Origin: Promethearchaeota archaeon
GTDB lineage: Archaea; Asgardarchaeota; Lokiarchaeia; Sigynarchaeales; MK-D1
Direction of reading: 5' to 3'
Assembly (NCBI GenBank): GCA_016839865.1
Contig: JAEOTN010000465.1
Location: 1-12,965 of the forward strand
DNA: 12,965 nt
The notes under the pieces are model-generated. The model was not told the origin of the DNA. It made no database searches and saw nothing but the letters and a program-made list of their open reading frames with translations. The translations under genes were made by a program, and so were the position numbers. Numbering within the stretch: position 1 is the stretch's first letter; every line of letters starts with the position of its first letter. Positions 5,969 to 12,813 of the stretch are shown one piece after another.

Positions 5969-8149
5969 CTAATCCTCAATTTTATTGATCAATCTTTTCA
6001 CTTCATCGTCTTCATCGAAAAACTCCTTATCATCTTCCTCATCTAGACTAAGTAATCGCAATTTCCGAACTTTCATCTCATTCACTGAATCTCGATTAAG
6101 AGAAACCATCCCTAGAACTGCAACTTCGTCAGATTTCACACGATCTTTAATCTCTTGCTCAAATTCGTTATAATCACTGTCCTGCATGCGTAATTGTAAG
6201 GATGACGCATCAACACCAATTAATTTCTCTGCTTCGTTTCTAAAAAATACTATAGGTAATTGACCGGTGTTATCTTCTATCAAACCAGAGATAACCATCC
6301 TATGCTCGGATTTTACTGGTCCTTCCTCACAAGCACAATTTGTTTTCTCAAAAGTGATATTCTTACCACATTGGGCACATGCTTCGTATACATGCATCCT
6401 TGATATATCAGTTATACGTCCTTTTAACTCGTACATTCCATCTCCATCAATATTTTCAATCATTTGATAAGAACCGGTTAATTCTAATGGACTTCGACTT
6501 TGAGGTATGAACTCAGGAACAGAATGAGGATTTGTTAATGTGAAGTCAATATTTCTCATTAATTGTGAACTTCTGCCAAAGGAAGCTGAAGGTGTTCCTA
6601 TGCGATCATTCATTTTCACACTTGCTCGTAAGACTTGGATATTCTCACCTACAGTAAGATCTTGATACTCTTCTGCTTTTTCTTGCCAAAATGTCAGTTG
6701 AATGGCTTCTGTATTGTCACTCACATGCACTGAGAATATCCGTAATTCTCTACCATCATTTGTTGTAATAATTTTTAATGGTTCTGGAATGTGTGTAATT
6801 TGCCCCTCAAATGAAAACACTCCTTCTTTATTTTTTAGAACTTCTTCAATAGGAATAGGAGAATTAATGGTAGAAGATGAGGAATCACTAACTACTGTTA
6901 ATTTTGATGTAGAACGAAACACCAGCTCAGATTTATTCTGATCTCTAAACGCAGGTTTCACTCCCACATTTTCAAGTAATACTGTATAACCAATGTCTAC
7001 TTTTTCTAATTTTATAGTGTCCTCTTGCCAGAAAACAACAATTATAGATCCAGTTGCATCTTGTAATTGAATTCTCTGAACTAATCCAGTTTTATCATCG
7101 CGAGTAAACTGTTTCACATCGTGCTTCATTCCCACTTCTGCTTTGATTGATACTCGAGACAGAGTGTTATTAATATCTTTGATCACTAGTTGTTGAGCTG
7201 GCTGACCCTTCTTGATTTCAGAAAATACTGATCCTTTCTTAAAACTCAATTCCATTTTTGTTGAGTCGTTATATTGCGGCTTAGCGTTAAGATTTTCTAA
7301 AAGTACTTGGGCTCCTTCTTGGATATTATCCAAATACTTGACATCTTTCTCCCAGAACACTACGGGTATTGATCCTGAATCATCTCGAATTATTATTCTT
7401 TGTATTGCTAAATCTTCATTAGTCGATTTTTTCTTTACATTCCGTCTATCATAGATAAGATCGACTGTTCCCTCAACTGTTATCATACTTTTATTAGTCG
7501 GGCTTGTGGGAGTAATCTGTGAAATTTTCACCTTAAAATTTGAGTAATCTAGAGTATCATAATCAGCTGAATTTACATCTGTGGGTGAAAGTTCAATGCT
7601 TGATTTTACTCCTACATGTATCTCAAGTTCCTGATTTCGGTTCCGTTTTACTTGTCCATTCAACACACGAACAATGCAATTTATATTGAAGGAATCATCT
7701 TTTACCCAATTTGCTTGATTATTCCATAGCAGTACTTTGATTTGATCTTTAGAATCATATAACCAAAACCAGCTGAACTGCCCTTTGCGATCATTATTTG
7801 CGAAGGTACGAATATCAGAGAAATCTGTGACTCTTCCAACTACATTCACATTTTGAGTGGATTCTGATAATTGGCTAATAGAATAATCTGGTTCACTGGA
7901 TTGATTTTTTGCTTGATCGTCAACTTCTAAACCCTCTTCTTTTGCAATGACAAACAATGCTGTTTTTTCATCAATCCAATTTTTCATTTTTCCAATTGTT
8001 TCTTTTACTCTTCGTTCTATCTCTTCCTTGGTCATCCCATGTTCTTCTAAAATCTTAATATAATCTTTTTCAGACGTCACAATCCACACCATTGAATTGT
8101 TATGTTGTTGGAGATCGAAATCCAACTCATATATGTTTCTATCTGACAC
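5969..8149 (-). CDS. Replication protein A, multi-OB-fold single-stranded DNA-binding protein
   Basis: This 726-residue RPA-like protein coats single-stranded DNA in replication, repair and recombination. An N-terminal helical segment (~35-75, with MTKEEIERRV and ALFVIAKEEGLEV) resembles the N-terminus of archaeal RPAs. OB folds follow near residues 93-190, 207-305, 318-415, 430-530 and 555-690. The last holds a zinc ribbon with C591, C594, C605 and C607, as in RPA70 and euryarchaeal RPA. Recurrent strand motifs such as GSIPVVFWEKD, GSIIVVFWQED and GQLPIVFFRNE mark the OB cores. Folds 2 and 3 are strikingly alike, suggesting tandem duplication. The C-terminus is acidic (EEDDKEFFDEDDE), a common docking tail in single-strand-binding proteins. 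The start is a GTG, with AT-rich TATA-like sequence about 14-27 bases upstream and no ribosome site, so the message is probably leaderless. Five OB folds in one chain is long compared with many archaeal RPAs. Confidence 0.9.
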   Translation of the reverse strand: MSDRNIYELDFDLQQHNNSMVWIVTSEKDYIKILEEHGMTKEEIERRVKETIGKMKNWIDEKTALFVIAKEEGLEVDDQAKNQSSEPDYSISQLSESTQNVNVVGRVTDFSDIRTFANNDRKGQFSWFWLYDSKDQIKVLLWNNQANWVKDDSFNINCIVRVLNGQVKRNRNQELEIHVGVKSSIELSPTDVNSADYDTLDYSNFKVKISQITPTSPTNKSMITVEGTVDLIYDRRNVKKKSTNEDLAIQRIIIRDDSGSIPVVFWEKDVKYLDNIQEGAQVLLENLNAKPQYNDSTKMELSFKKGSVFSEIKKGQPAQQLVIKDINNTLSRVSIKAEVGMKHDVKQFTRDDKTGLVQRIQLQDATGSIIVVFWQEDTIKLEKVDIGYTVLLENVGVKPAFRDQNKSELVFRSTSKLTVVSDSSSSTINSPIPIEEVLKNKEGVFSFEGQITHIPEPLKIITTNDGRELRIFSVHVSDNTEAIQLTFWQEKAEEYQDLTVGENIQVLRASVKMNDRIGTPSASFGRSSQLMRNIDFTLTNPHSVPEFIPQSRSPLELTGSYQMIENIDGDGMYELKGRITDISRMHVYEACAQCGKNITFEKTNCACEEGPVKSEHRMVISGLIEDNTGQLPIVFFRNEAEKLIGVDASSLQLRMQDSDYNEFEQEIKDRVKSDEVAVLGMVSLNRDSVNEMKVRKLRLLSLDEEDDKEFFDEDDEVKRLINKIED

Positions 8150-8162
8150 TTAATAACTCAAC

Positions 8163-8174
8163 ATATAAAATTAT
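8163..8174 (-). promoter_or_regulatory. Possible TATA element of the RPA gene
   Basis: The minus strand reads ATAATTTTATAT, centred about 20 bases upstream of GTG 8149. It is close to the archaeal promoter distance for a leaderless message, though slightly short. Confidence 0.3.
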
Positions 8175-8234
8175 AGAATCTGTATAAGCACTTTAACTCT
8201 ATTTATCAGATCGAATTTGTTACATCAATCTGTT

Positions 8235-8984
8235 TCACAACAATTTTGCTTTTAATTTACGAATTAGCTCCGGTTGGATTGAACCATGTAAGCGATCAAA
8301 GTTTTCACAAACCATTGAACGCACACCAATGATATCAGGTTTTAACAGTTTTATTTTTTCTAAATCTGATAATTGCAGAGATCCTGCTAAAGCTATTATG
8401 AGATCTTTTTCTTTACATAATTCTATGAACTCTTCCAACACATTTAAACTAAGATTGGAAAAGAGAGAAACGCCGTTCTTGATTTTTGTGTCTAACATAG
8501 CTACATCTGCCCCTCCAACTGATGTAATTTCTGGAATTTCAAGAGGATTAATCATATCGGTAAAATTTCTAAAGTCCGCATATCCTGCTACTACAACTTT
8601 AGTCTCTTGATTAACCATGTGAACGGCATCTACCACTGCTCTGGTTAATTTAATTCCTTCATCTTTTGATTTTGGTCCATAGAGCCCTATCTTAACATAA
8701 TCTACATGTAATTGAGCTACACCAAAAGCAGCCATACTTGCAGTTCCAGGGAGATTGGGAAAATCCCCAATTGCTACACTAAATTCTATTTCATTGTAGT
8801 TTTCTTTTTTAAAGGAATCTAAGATGGTACCAACATCTCTAATTGTGGTAACTAATGGTGCCCCTAACGATCCCTCCAAAGGATTCTTCAAATCTAAGAT
8901 ATCTGGAGCTTCTTGTAAGATCAATTCTACTTCTTGAAGATGTTGTGCTGAAACAAGTGTCTTAATTCCCAATAATAATCTCAT
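8235..8984 (-). CDS. mfnB: (5-formylfuran-3-yl)methyl phosphate synthase
   Basis: This 249-residue TIM-barrel enzyme makes the furan ring precursor of methanofuran, (5-formylfuran-3-yl)methyl phosphate (4-HFC-P), from two molecules of glyceraldehyde 3-phosphate. The signature DLKNPLEGSLGAP (31-43) is diagnostic of the MfnB (UPF0264) family and carries the Schiff-base lysine K33. K98 in YVKIGLYG and the D165-x3-K169 pair fit the other catalytic residues described for the Methanocaldococcus enzyme (from memory). The product is aminated and phosphorylated on the way to methanofuran, the first C1 carrier of the archaeal Wood-Ljungdahl branch. The gene follows a HisA-like barrel gene by 71 bases on the same strand. 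An AT-rich TATA-like element at 9007-9020, centred 28 bases before the ATG, suggests it can also be transcribed alone, without a leader. Confidence 0.9.
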   Translation of the reverse strand: MRLLLGIKTLVSAQHLQEVELILQEAPDILDLKNPLEGSLGAPLVTTIRDVGTILDSFKKENYNEIEFSVAIGDFPNLPGTASMAAFGVAQLHVDYVKIGLYGPKSKDEGIKLTRAVVDAVHMVNQETKVVVAGYADFRNFTDMINPLEIPEITSVGGADVAMLDTKIKNGVSLFSNLSLNVLEEFIELCKEKDLIIALAGSLQLSDLEKIKLLKPDIIGVRSMVCENFDRLHGSIQPELIRKLKAKLL

Positions 8985-9006
8985 CCGATTCTCTTAAGTC
9001 GTGTCG

Positions 9007-9020
9007 TAATAAAATAAAAT
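9007..9020 (-). promoter_or_regulatory. Possible promoter of mfnB
   Basis: Minus-strand ATTTTATTTTATTA is centred about 28-30 bases upstream of the ATG at 8984, which fits a TATA element for a leaderless message. No Shine-Dalgarno sequence precedes the start. Confidence 0.35.
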
Positions 9021-9055
9021 GAATTTAAAATCTTGTTTATTGGATAATGGAATAT

Positions 9056-9802
9056 TCATTGATGATAAAAAGAATGAATCTTGGTGGGGGTGATTTTACC
9101 TGTATGAAGTGCTGTAGCAATTAAACCTCCATTAAATCCCGATTGTTCTAAAGATACAATATCTTTTATGTCTTTAATGCCCCCACCAACGATAAACTTT
9201 ATTTCCGGGTATTTTTCTCTAATCTCTTGGTAATCCGATCCACTATCTCCTCGCAATGAGCCTATTTTTGCTAAATCTAATAAAATAATCTCTCTTATGT
9301 TTCGTTTTTTCAGTTTATCAATTACAGTGTAAACATCCATTTGTGATATATCTTCACAATCGGAAATGATCTTTTGATTCTTCATATCGATACTTACGAT
9401 GATTTTATCTCCTCCTAATTCATTTATTGCATCATCGATTACATCAAATGAATCAATAGTCTCTGTAGCAAGAATAATTTTATTTAAACCTAAAGCATTG
9501 ATGTGTAAAATATCATACATATTCCGTATTCCTGCATCCAACATGATTTTCAAAGGAGAATCTTTTGCTAAGGATAATAATAAATCTGTATTAGGACTCT
9601 CTCGAATAATTGAATCGAGATCTGCTATATAGACTTCTTCAAATCTATAATTCTCGTAATAGGATTTTAACAGATCAATAGGATGTGAAGAATTTGAAAA
9701 TTTTGTGTGAATTGGTTGGTATGTATTTCGTAATCCTTTATTTGCATGAACTGCAATTCCATTCAATATATCAATAACGGGGATGATTCGAAATCGACTC
9801 AT
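9056..9802 (-). CDS. HisA-like (beta/alpha)8-barrel protein, COG1411 type
   Basis: This 248-residue protein is homologous to HisA, the histidine-pathway isomerase. It opens with RIIPVIDILNG, has a mid-barrel IVSIDMK, and has the C-terminal phosphate-binding FIVGGGIKD. The equivalent loop of the first half reads LDAGIRN, not GGGIR, so one of the two phosphate sites of true HisA looks altered. This is the pattern of the COG1411 'HisA-related' group of unknown reaction, not of histidine biosynthesis; no other his gene is present. Its position just upstream of mfnB suggests a role in methanofuran or related cofactor synthesis (inference). ATG 9802 is preferred over GTG 9847: homologues begin at this strand, an AGGAA lies upstream, and the likely TATA box (9861-9870) would put the transcript start past GTG 9847. 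The extension would also be encoded by a nine-T run. Confidence 0.78.
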   Translation of the reverse strand: MSRFRIIPVIDILNGIAVHANKGLRNTYQPIHTKFSNSSHPIDLLKSYYENYRFEEVYIADLDSIIRESPNTDLLLSLAKDSPLKIMLDAGIRNMYDILHINALGLNKIILATETIDSFDVIDDAINELGGDKIIVSIDMKNQKIISDCEDISQMDVYTVIDKLKKRNIREIILLDLAKIGSLRGDSGSDYQEIREKYPEIKFIVGGGIKDIKDIVSLEQSGFNGGLIATALHTGKITPTKIHSFYHQ

Positions 9803-9860
9803 TATCGAATTTCCTATAGTTTTTGTAAAAAAAAACCGATCAATCACACTTAGTTATTCG

Positions 9861-9870
9861 TATTTAATAA
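9861..9870 (-). promoter_or_regulatory. Probable TATA box of the HisA-like gene
   Basis: Minus-strand TTATTAAATA predicts a transcript start near 9838 and a leader of about 36 bases before ATG 9802. Confidence 0.45.
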
Positions 9871-9892
9871 TCTTAACGCCTACATGAGATTG

Positions 9893-9900
9893 AAAAAAAA
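9893..9900 (-). terminator. Oligo-T terminator of the histone gene
   Basis: Eight consecutive T on the minus strand lie 45 bases beyond the histone stop codon, after a CCC. This is the cleanest candidate stop for that transcript, just before the promoter of the next gene. Confidence 0.5.
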
Positions 9901-9945
9901 GGGAATTGAAATTGAATTGAATTTTAACAGAGAAGGTTTAGCGAT

Positions 9946-10167
9946 TTAACCCTTATACTTAATTGCTAAAGCCATATCGTCTTTGGTTATTTTCTTTCTC
10001 TTTGCATGTTTCGCAAATTTTAGAGCTTGCTGTGTAAGGTCAGTAGCAACTTCCTCTAAGTTTAGAATTAATAAGTCAACAGCATTACGGGCTACAATAT
10101 TTGCTCCACTTTTCTTCATAAGTTTACGAAGTGGACTCCATGCAAAAGATCTTTTTTTCTTTGCCAT
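9946..10167 (-). CDS. Archaeal histone
   Basis: This 73-residue protein has a single histone fold that dimerises and wraps DNA. The core has a first helix (SPLRKLMKKSG), the long central helix (ARNAVDLLILNLEEVATDLT) and the ending HAKRKKITKDDMALAIK, matching the conserved KHAGRKTxxxxDxxLA pattern of archaeal histones. Before the fold is a short basic stretch, MAKKKRSF, longer than in HMfB-type histones, giving a small N-terminal tail. The start at 10167 is fixed by a strong GGAGGA eight bases upstream; the in-frame extension to GTG 10257 adds residues unlike any histone and runs past the predicted transcript start. A good TATA box (10241-10248) gives a leader of about 50 bases. The gene stands alone, with a terminator after it. 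Confidence 0.95.
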   Translation of the reverse strand: MAKKKRSFAWSPLRKLMKKSGANIVARNAVDLLILNLEEVATDLTQQALKFAKHAKRKKITKDDMALAIKYKG

Positions 10168-10175
10168 TTTTAAAA

Positions 10176-10181
10176 TCCTCC
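10176..10181 (-). promoter_or_regulatory. Ribosome binding site deciding the histone start
   Basis: GGAGGA on the minus strand sits eight bases before ATG 10167. It is the strongest Shine-Dalgarno sequence in the window and rules for the short start. Its presence in a leadered message contrasts with the apparently leaderless neighbours. Confidence 0.8.
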
Positions 10182-10240
10182 GCAGATTGTCATTATCTTT
10201 ATGATAATAACAAACCACAATGAAAATACTACAATTCATA

Positions 10241-10248
10241 TATTTAAA
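10241..10248 (-). promoter_or_regulatory. TATA box of the histone gene
   Basis: Minus-strand TTTAAATA is preceded by GAAAAAG, a good TFB-element context. Predicted transcript start is near 10217, giving a leader of about 50 bases carrying the ribosome site. Confidence 0.6.
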
Positions 10249-10484
10249 CTTTTTCACGATTCGGTGGAAATTTGAATAGATCCAAACGACTCGACAAAAA
10301 GTGGGGGAAAAAACTCTCTAAAAAATTACCCACTAAGCCGGTCGAAAAATACAACATTAAATTCATTCTCTCCAAAAATTGAAAAGATTATAAGTATTTG
10401 GCTCTAATAATTAACCAAATTTTCCTAACCGGATTGAATGGCTCTAGATCTATCAATATTTGTGAACATTCTACTTATTAGCTG

Positions 10485-10500
10485 TGTGGAAATTCCCACA
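10485..10500. repeat. Imperfect 16-base palindrome
   Basis: TGTGGAAATTCCCACA is self-complementary except for one mismatched pair. It could be a protein-binding site or the tip of a small hairpin. No start codon lies close by, so a regulatory role is unproven. Confidence 0.35.
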
Positions 10501-10560
10501 ATTCTTTTGACTTATGGGATGAATTTAGTTATATAATAGATTCTAATCGAATTAATACTT

Positions 10561-10568
10561 AAAAAAAA
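10561..10568 (-). terminator. Oligo-T terminator of the zinc finger/hypothetical operon
   Basis: Eight consecutive T on the minus strand lie six bases past the stop codon of the small hypothetical gene. Confidence 0.55.
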
Positions 10569-10574
10569 GAGGGA

Positions 10575-10910
10575 TTAAGAAATTTTAAACAAAGAAAACA
10601 TTCGTCTCTTGAATAACTCGAAACCTTCATATTCTTCTTCCGGAGTAGGCATTTTACCAGTCGGTTGTGCACTTTTTCCGTAAAGTGGTTCAAAAGTTAT
10701 TCTAATTTTTGTACCTTCAAATCGTTTAGCTATTTTTTTCAATTCTCTATTCAAAAAAACCATGGATTCATTTTCGATATCACCAACCATGTAGAGGTGT
10801 TGCTTTACTTTGTTCCAATAATGTACAATATCACTATCTTCGGATTCTGCATCCCTGACATCCGCAGCAATTAAGAAACCCTCATAGACTGCTTTTCGTT
10901 TCTTACCCAT
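10575..10910 (-). CDS. Hypothetical protein paired with a zinc finger gene
   Basis: I do not recognise this 111-residue protein. It has no signal peptide or membrane helix. The start is basic (MGKKRKAVYEG), then acidic (AESEDSD), then alternating strand- and helix-like stretches (QHLYMVGD, ENESMVFLNRELKKIAKRF, TKIRITFEPL), and a basic aromatic end (LFKRRMFSLFKIS), which suggests a small alpha/beta fold. A clear ribosome site, AAGGGG, lies six bases before the ATG and overlaps the stop codon of the upstream zinc finger gene (11 bases apart). The two are therefore one transcription unit and probably work together. An oligo-T terminator follows directly. Coding is supported by the tight operon spacing, ribosome site and terminator, not by homology. 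Confidence 0.8.
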   Translation of the reverse strand: MGKKRKAVYEGFLIAADVRDAESEDSDIVHYWNKVKQHLYMVGDIENESMVFLNRELKKIAKRFEGTKIRITFEPLYGKSAQPTGKMPTPEEEYEGFELFKRRMFSLFKIS

Positions 10911-10921
10911 GCAAAACCCCT

Positions 10922-11968
10922 TTATCTCCGTAAAGCTCGAGGATTCATCATCATTTTCTCTTCATCAGATGAAAGTTCCAATACATATTCCTCATTTTTT
11001 ATCATTTTCCGAATTTGGATAATCTTCCTGAAGATCTCTTTCTTAAATTTCAGCATCATTGTAAATAGCAATACTACACGGAAGAAATTTACATCTTTAT
11101 ATAACTCCTTATCATAGAAGAAAATGTTATATTTTCCACCGATATTGAGTTTTTTCTCATCAATTTTTGCTAAAATCCTGTCTTCACCAAGTAAAACCTC
11201 CCAATCTGATCCAATAGTCAATCTTTTTTCATCAAATGTGAAAACACGCCACTTCTTTTCCTTTTTCTTTTTGTCCTCTTCAAGAAGACAGAATGAGAAA
11301 ATTTCTCCAATTTTTGGTAATCGTGTATGGTTCTTAAGCACATTAATCACATATTTGTAACGAGGAAGTACAATCTTGAAAGATGCAATCGTATCATCTG
11401 AACCTGTGCTATTAGTAATGGAATCTGCTACCATCTCTTCGATGGATCCTAAAAATCCTACTGATTCCATGTTAAACCATTTAATTATCAACCGTTTTTT
11501 CCCAATATCTTTATCAGGTATATCATCCCAAGTTGCTGAATTATATCCAAACATTCCATCAGCTTTCCCTTCTTCAGATACCTTGCCTACAAGTTCAAGA
11601 TTTCGCGAAAACATGCGATTTTTTGCCATAAATCGTTCCCTTTGGTAAATCCCAATTTCAGCATTATGTAAATCAGTAAGCCAGTAATCTACAACAACTT
11701 TCTTTTCAAATCTCTCATCAGATTTTTTAGAGTCTTTTGCTGCTGTCTTATTTTTCTTCAAAACATCTTTTTGACTTTTAGTAGGTTTTCCTTTTTTCTT
11801 TTGTTTAGAACCAAGAAATTTCTTTGCTAAATCTCTTTCCAATTGATCAGCACTTTTGGATTTCGATTTTGATGTTCCTCCTTTATGGACACGTGTAATA
11901 TGAGCATTTACATTTTTATACATTTTTCCACAATGAGGACATTTAGTTTTTCCTTCACTATCAGACAT
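10922..11968 (-). CDS. C2H2 zinc finger protein with lysine-rich linker and unknown domain
   Basis: This 348-residue protein of unknown function begins with a single classical zinc finger, C10-x2-C13-x9-H23-x4-H28 (CPHCGKMY...NAHITRVH), which resembles eukaryotic C2H2 fingers. A lysine- and serine-rich, probably disordered stretch follows (~29-92). Then comes a domain of about 250 residues with no motif I recognise, including VVDYWLTDLHNAEIG, a KKKKEKK patch, and a hydrophobic-basic helix near 295-325 (FFRVVLLFTMMLKFKKEIF) that could be an amphipathic or membrane-contacting segment. Nucleic acid binding is likely from the finger and charge, but unproven. It is the first gene of a pair with the 111-residue protein. 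GGATGA just before the ATG may act as a weak ribosome site. Such finger-bearing proteins are frequent in Asgard genomes, which fits the proposed source. Confidence 0.82.
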   Translation of the reverse strand: MSDSEGKTKCPHCGKMYKNVNAHITRVHKGGTSKSKSKSADQLERDLAKKFLGSKQKKKGKPTKSQKDVLKKNKTAAKDSKKSDERFEKKVVVDYWLTDLHNAEIGIYQRERFMAKNRMFSRNLELVGKVSEEGKADGMFGYNSATWDDIPDKDIGKKRLIIKWFNMESVGFLGSIEEMVADSITNSTGSDDTIASFKIVLPRYKYVINVLKNHTRLPKIGEIFSFCLLEEDKKKKEKKWRVFTFDEKRLTIGSDWEVLLGEDRILAKIDEKKLNIGGKYNIFFYDKELYKDVNFFRVVLLFTMMLKFKKEIFRKIIQIRKMIKNEEYVLELSSDEEKMMMNPRALRR

Positions 11969-12054
11969 TTGTCATCCCAATTTTCCGTAATTACATTACA
12001 TAGATCACTTTTTGGTTAAACACTTTACTATTGAGCCTATAACTAGTTGCAAAC

Positions 12055-12753
12055 TTATGGGGTGATTATTGTGCCAATATTAGAGGTTTGAAAATCTTCT
12101 GTTAGTAATTTCTTCAATGAGTCAAGATTGGAGCCATTTATGATCCGGATTTTAATTTTGCTCCTCTGTAATATCTGAAAAGATAATAGATCAAAAATCT
12201 GATATTTTCCAGCGATTTGTTCTTGATCTGAACGAGAAAGGAGCAATTTTTCTAAATCGCTGTACGAAATTCTCCCAAATTTCTTCGCATCATCAAATTT
12301 CTTTGGATCTTTATCATATATTCCATCAACATCTGTTAATATAATCAAATCTTGATTCAATGCTTCACATATCTGCATTGCTACAGTTGTGGTGGATTGC
12401 TTTGGAACAAAACCCCCGGCAATGAAAAATTTACCTTGAGAACGTGCATGTTTAGCTTCCTCAACATTAGAAATCGGGTGAGGATATGCAGTATCCCCTA
12501 TGTGATAAATCAAAATTTGTGCATGAATGCGAGAAGTCATTATACCTAAAGTATCTAATAATTCCTCATGAAAACCTAATTTTCTTCCTGCTTGAATATA
12601 GGTTCGAGCAATTTTTCCTCCTCCACAAACTAATCCTGTCACTTTGCCAGATGATAAGACGATACTTGATAATTCATCGATTTTATCCACTTTTACTTCA
12701 TTTACATCCTTTTGAAATAACAGTGATCCACCGAATTTGATGATATAACTCAT
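12055..12753 (-). CDS. pyrH: UMP kinase, archaeal type
   Basis: This 232-residue amino-acid-kinase-fold enzyme phosphorylates UMP to UDP in pyrimidine nucleotide synthesis. It shows the N-terminal KFGGS (6-10) phosphate loop, CGGGKIARTYI (43-53), AYPHP (89-93) and the nucleotide-binding TDVDGIYDKDPKKFDDAKKF (140-159). The end AGKYQIFDLL...NIGTI also matches archaeal UMP kinases. One unusual point is the segment usually written HTTDAVA, which here reads STTTVA (120-125), lacking the aspartate. Length is normal. ATG 12753 is chosen over TTG 12759 because AGGA lies six bases upstream (12760-12763) and the family begins M-x-x-I/V-x-x-GGS. The AT-rich element at 12797-12807 probably supplies its promoter and faces that of pantoate kinase. 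MfnE, a kinase of the same fold, is a less likely identity. Confidence 0.87.
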   Translation of the reverse strand: MSYIIKFGGSLLFQKDVNEVKVDKIDELSSIVLSSGKVTGLVCGGGKIARTYIQAGRKLGFHEELLDTLGIMTSRIHAQILIYHIGDTAYPHPISNVEEAKHARSQGKFFIAGGFVPKQSTTTVAMQICEALNQDLIILTDVDGIYDKDPKKFDDAKKFGRISYSDLEKLLLSRSDQEQIAGKYQIFDLLSFQILQRSKIKIRIINGSNLDSLKKLLTEDFQTSNIGTIITP

Positions 12754-12796
12754 TTTCAATCCTATTATTGATATGAATACGAACTAATGATTAGAA

Positions 12797-12807
12797 TATA
12801 TATTTTT
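12797..12807. promoter_or_regulatory. Shared TATA region of divergent pyrH and pantoate kinase genes
   Basis: TATATATTTTT can be read as a TATA element in both directions. It lies about 48 bases from ATG 12753 (predicted start near 12774, leader about 21 bases with AGGA) and about 37 bases from ATG 12838 (predicted start near 12828). Confidence 0.45.
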
Positions 12808-12813
12808 ATCCCT

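Larger units (their letters stand above)
10258..10574 (-). other. Long gap without a clear gene
   Basis: About 317 bases separate the histone promoter region from the stop of the small hypothetical gene. Contents seen are an oligo-T terminator at the right end (10561-10568), an imperfect 16-base palindrome (10485-10500), and a two-step weak hairpin (10291-10345: TCGAC/GTCGA outside, GTGGG/CCCAC inside). There is also a 40-codon minus-strand reading frame at 10244-10366, preceded by GGAG and a TATA-like TTATAA. I cannot assign a tRNA, a C/D-box RNA or any known RNA here. Confidence 0.5.

Noticed and set aside
8235..8984. Reading frames on the plus strand opposite the long minus-strand genes (for example 8329-8610, 11376-11648, 5568-5885)
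   Set aside because: They are antisense shadows of well-supported genes, lack ribosome sites and show no recognisable protein features.
9056..9802. Assignment as true HisA of histidine biosynthesis
   Set aside because: The first-half phosphate loop is LDAGIRN and not GGGIR, no other histidine gene is nearby, and the neighbour is mfnB.
9803..9847. In-frame extension of the HisA-like protein to GTG 9847
   Set aside because: It contains a run of phenylalanines from a T tract, HisA-type proteins begin at the RIIPVID strand, and the TATA box position argues for a later start.
10168..10257. In-frame N-terminal extension of the histone to GTG 10257
   Set aside because: The extra 30 residues do not look like histone sequence, the strong ribosome site points to ATG 10167, and the extension would start upstream of the predicted transcript start.
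12055..12753. Assignment as MfnE, a methanofuran-pathway kinase of the same fold
   Set aside because: The GGGKIARTYI, AYPHP, VDGIYDKDPKK and C-terminal GTI motifs fit archaeal UMP kinase better, despite the mfnB gene in the same window.
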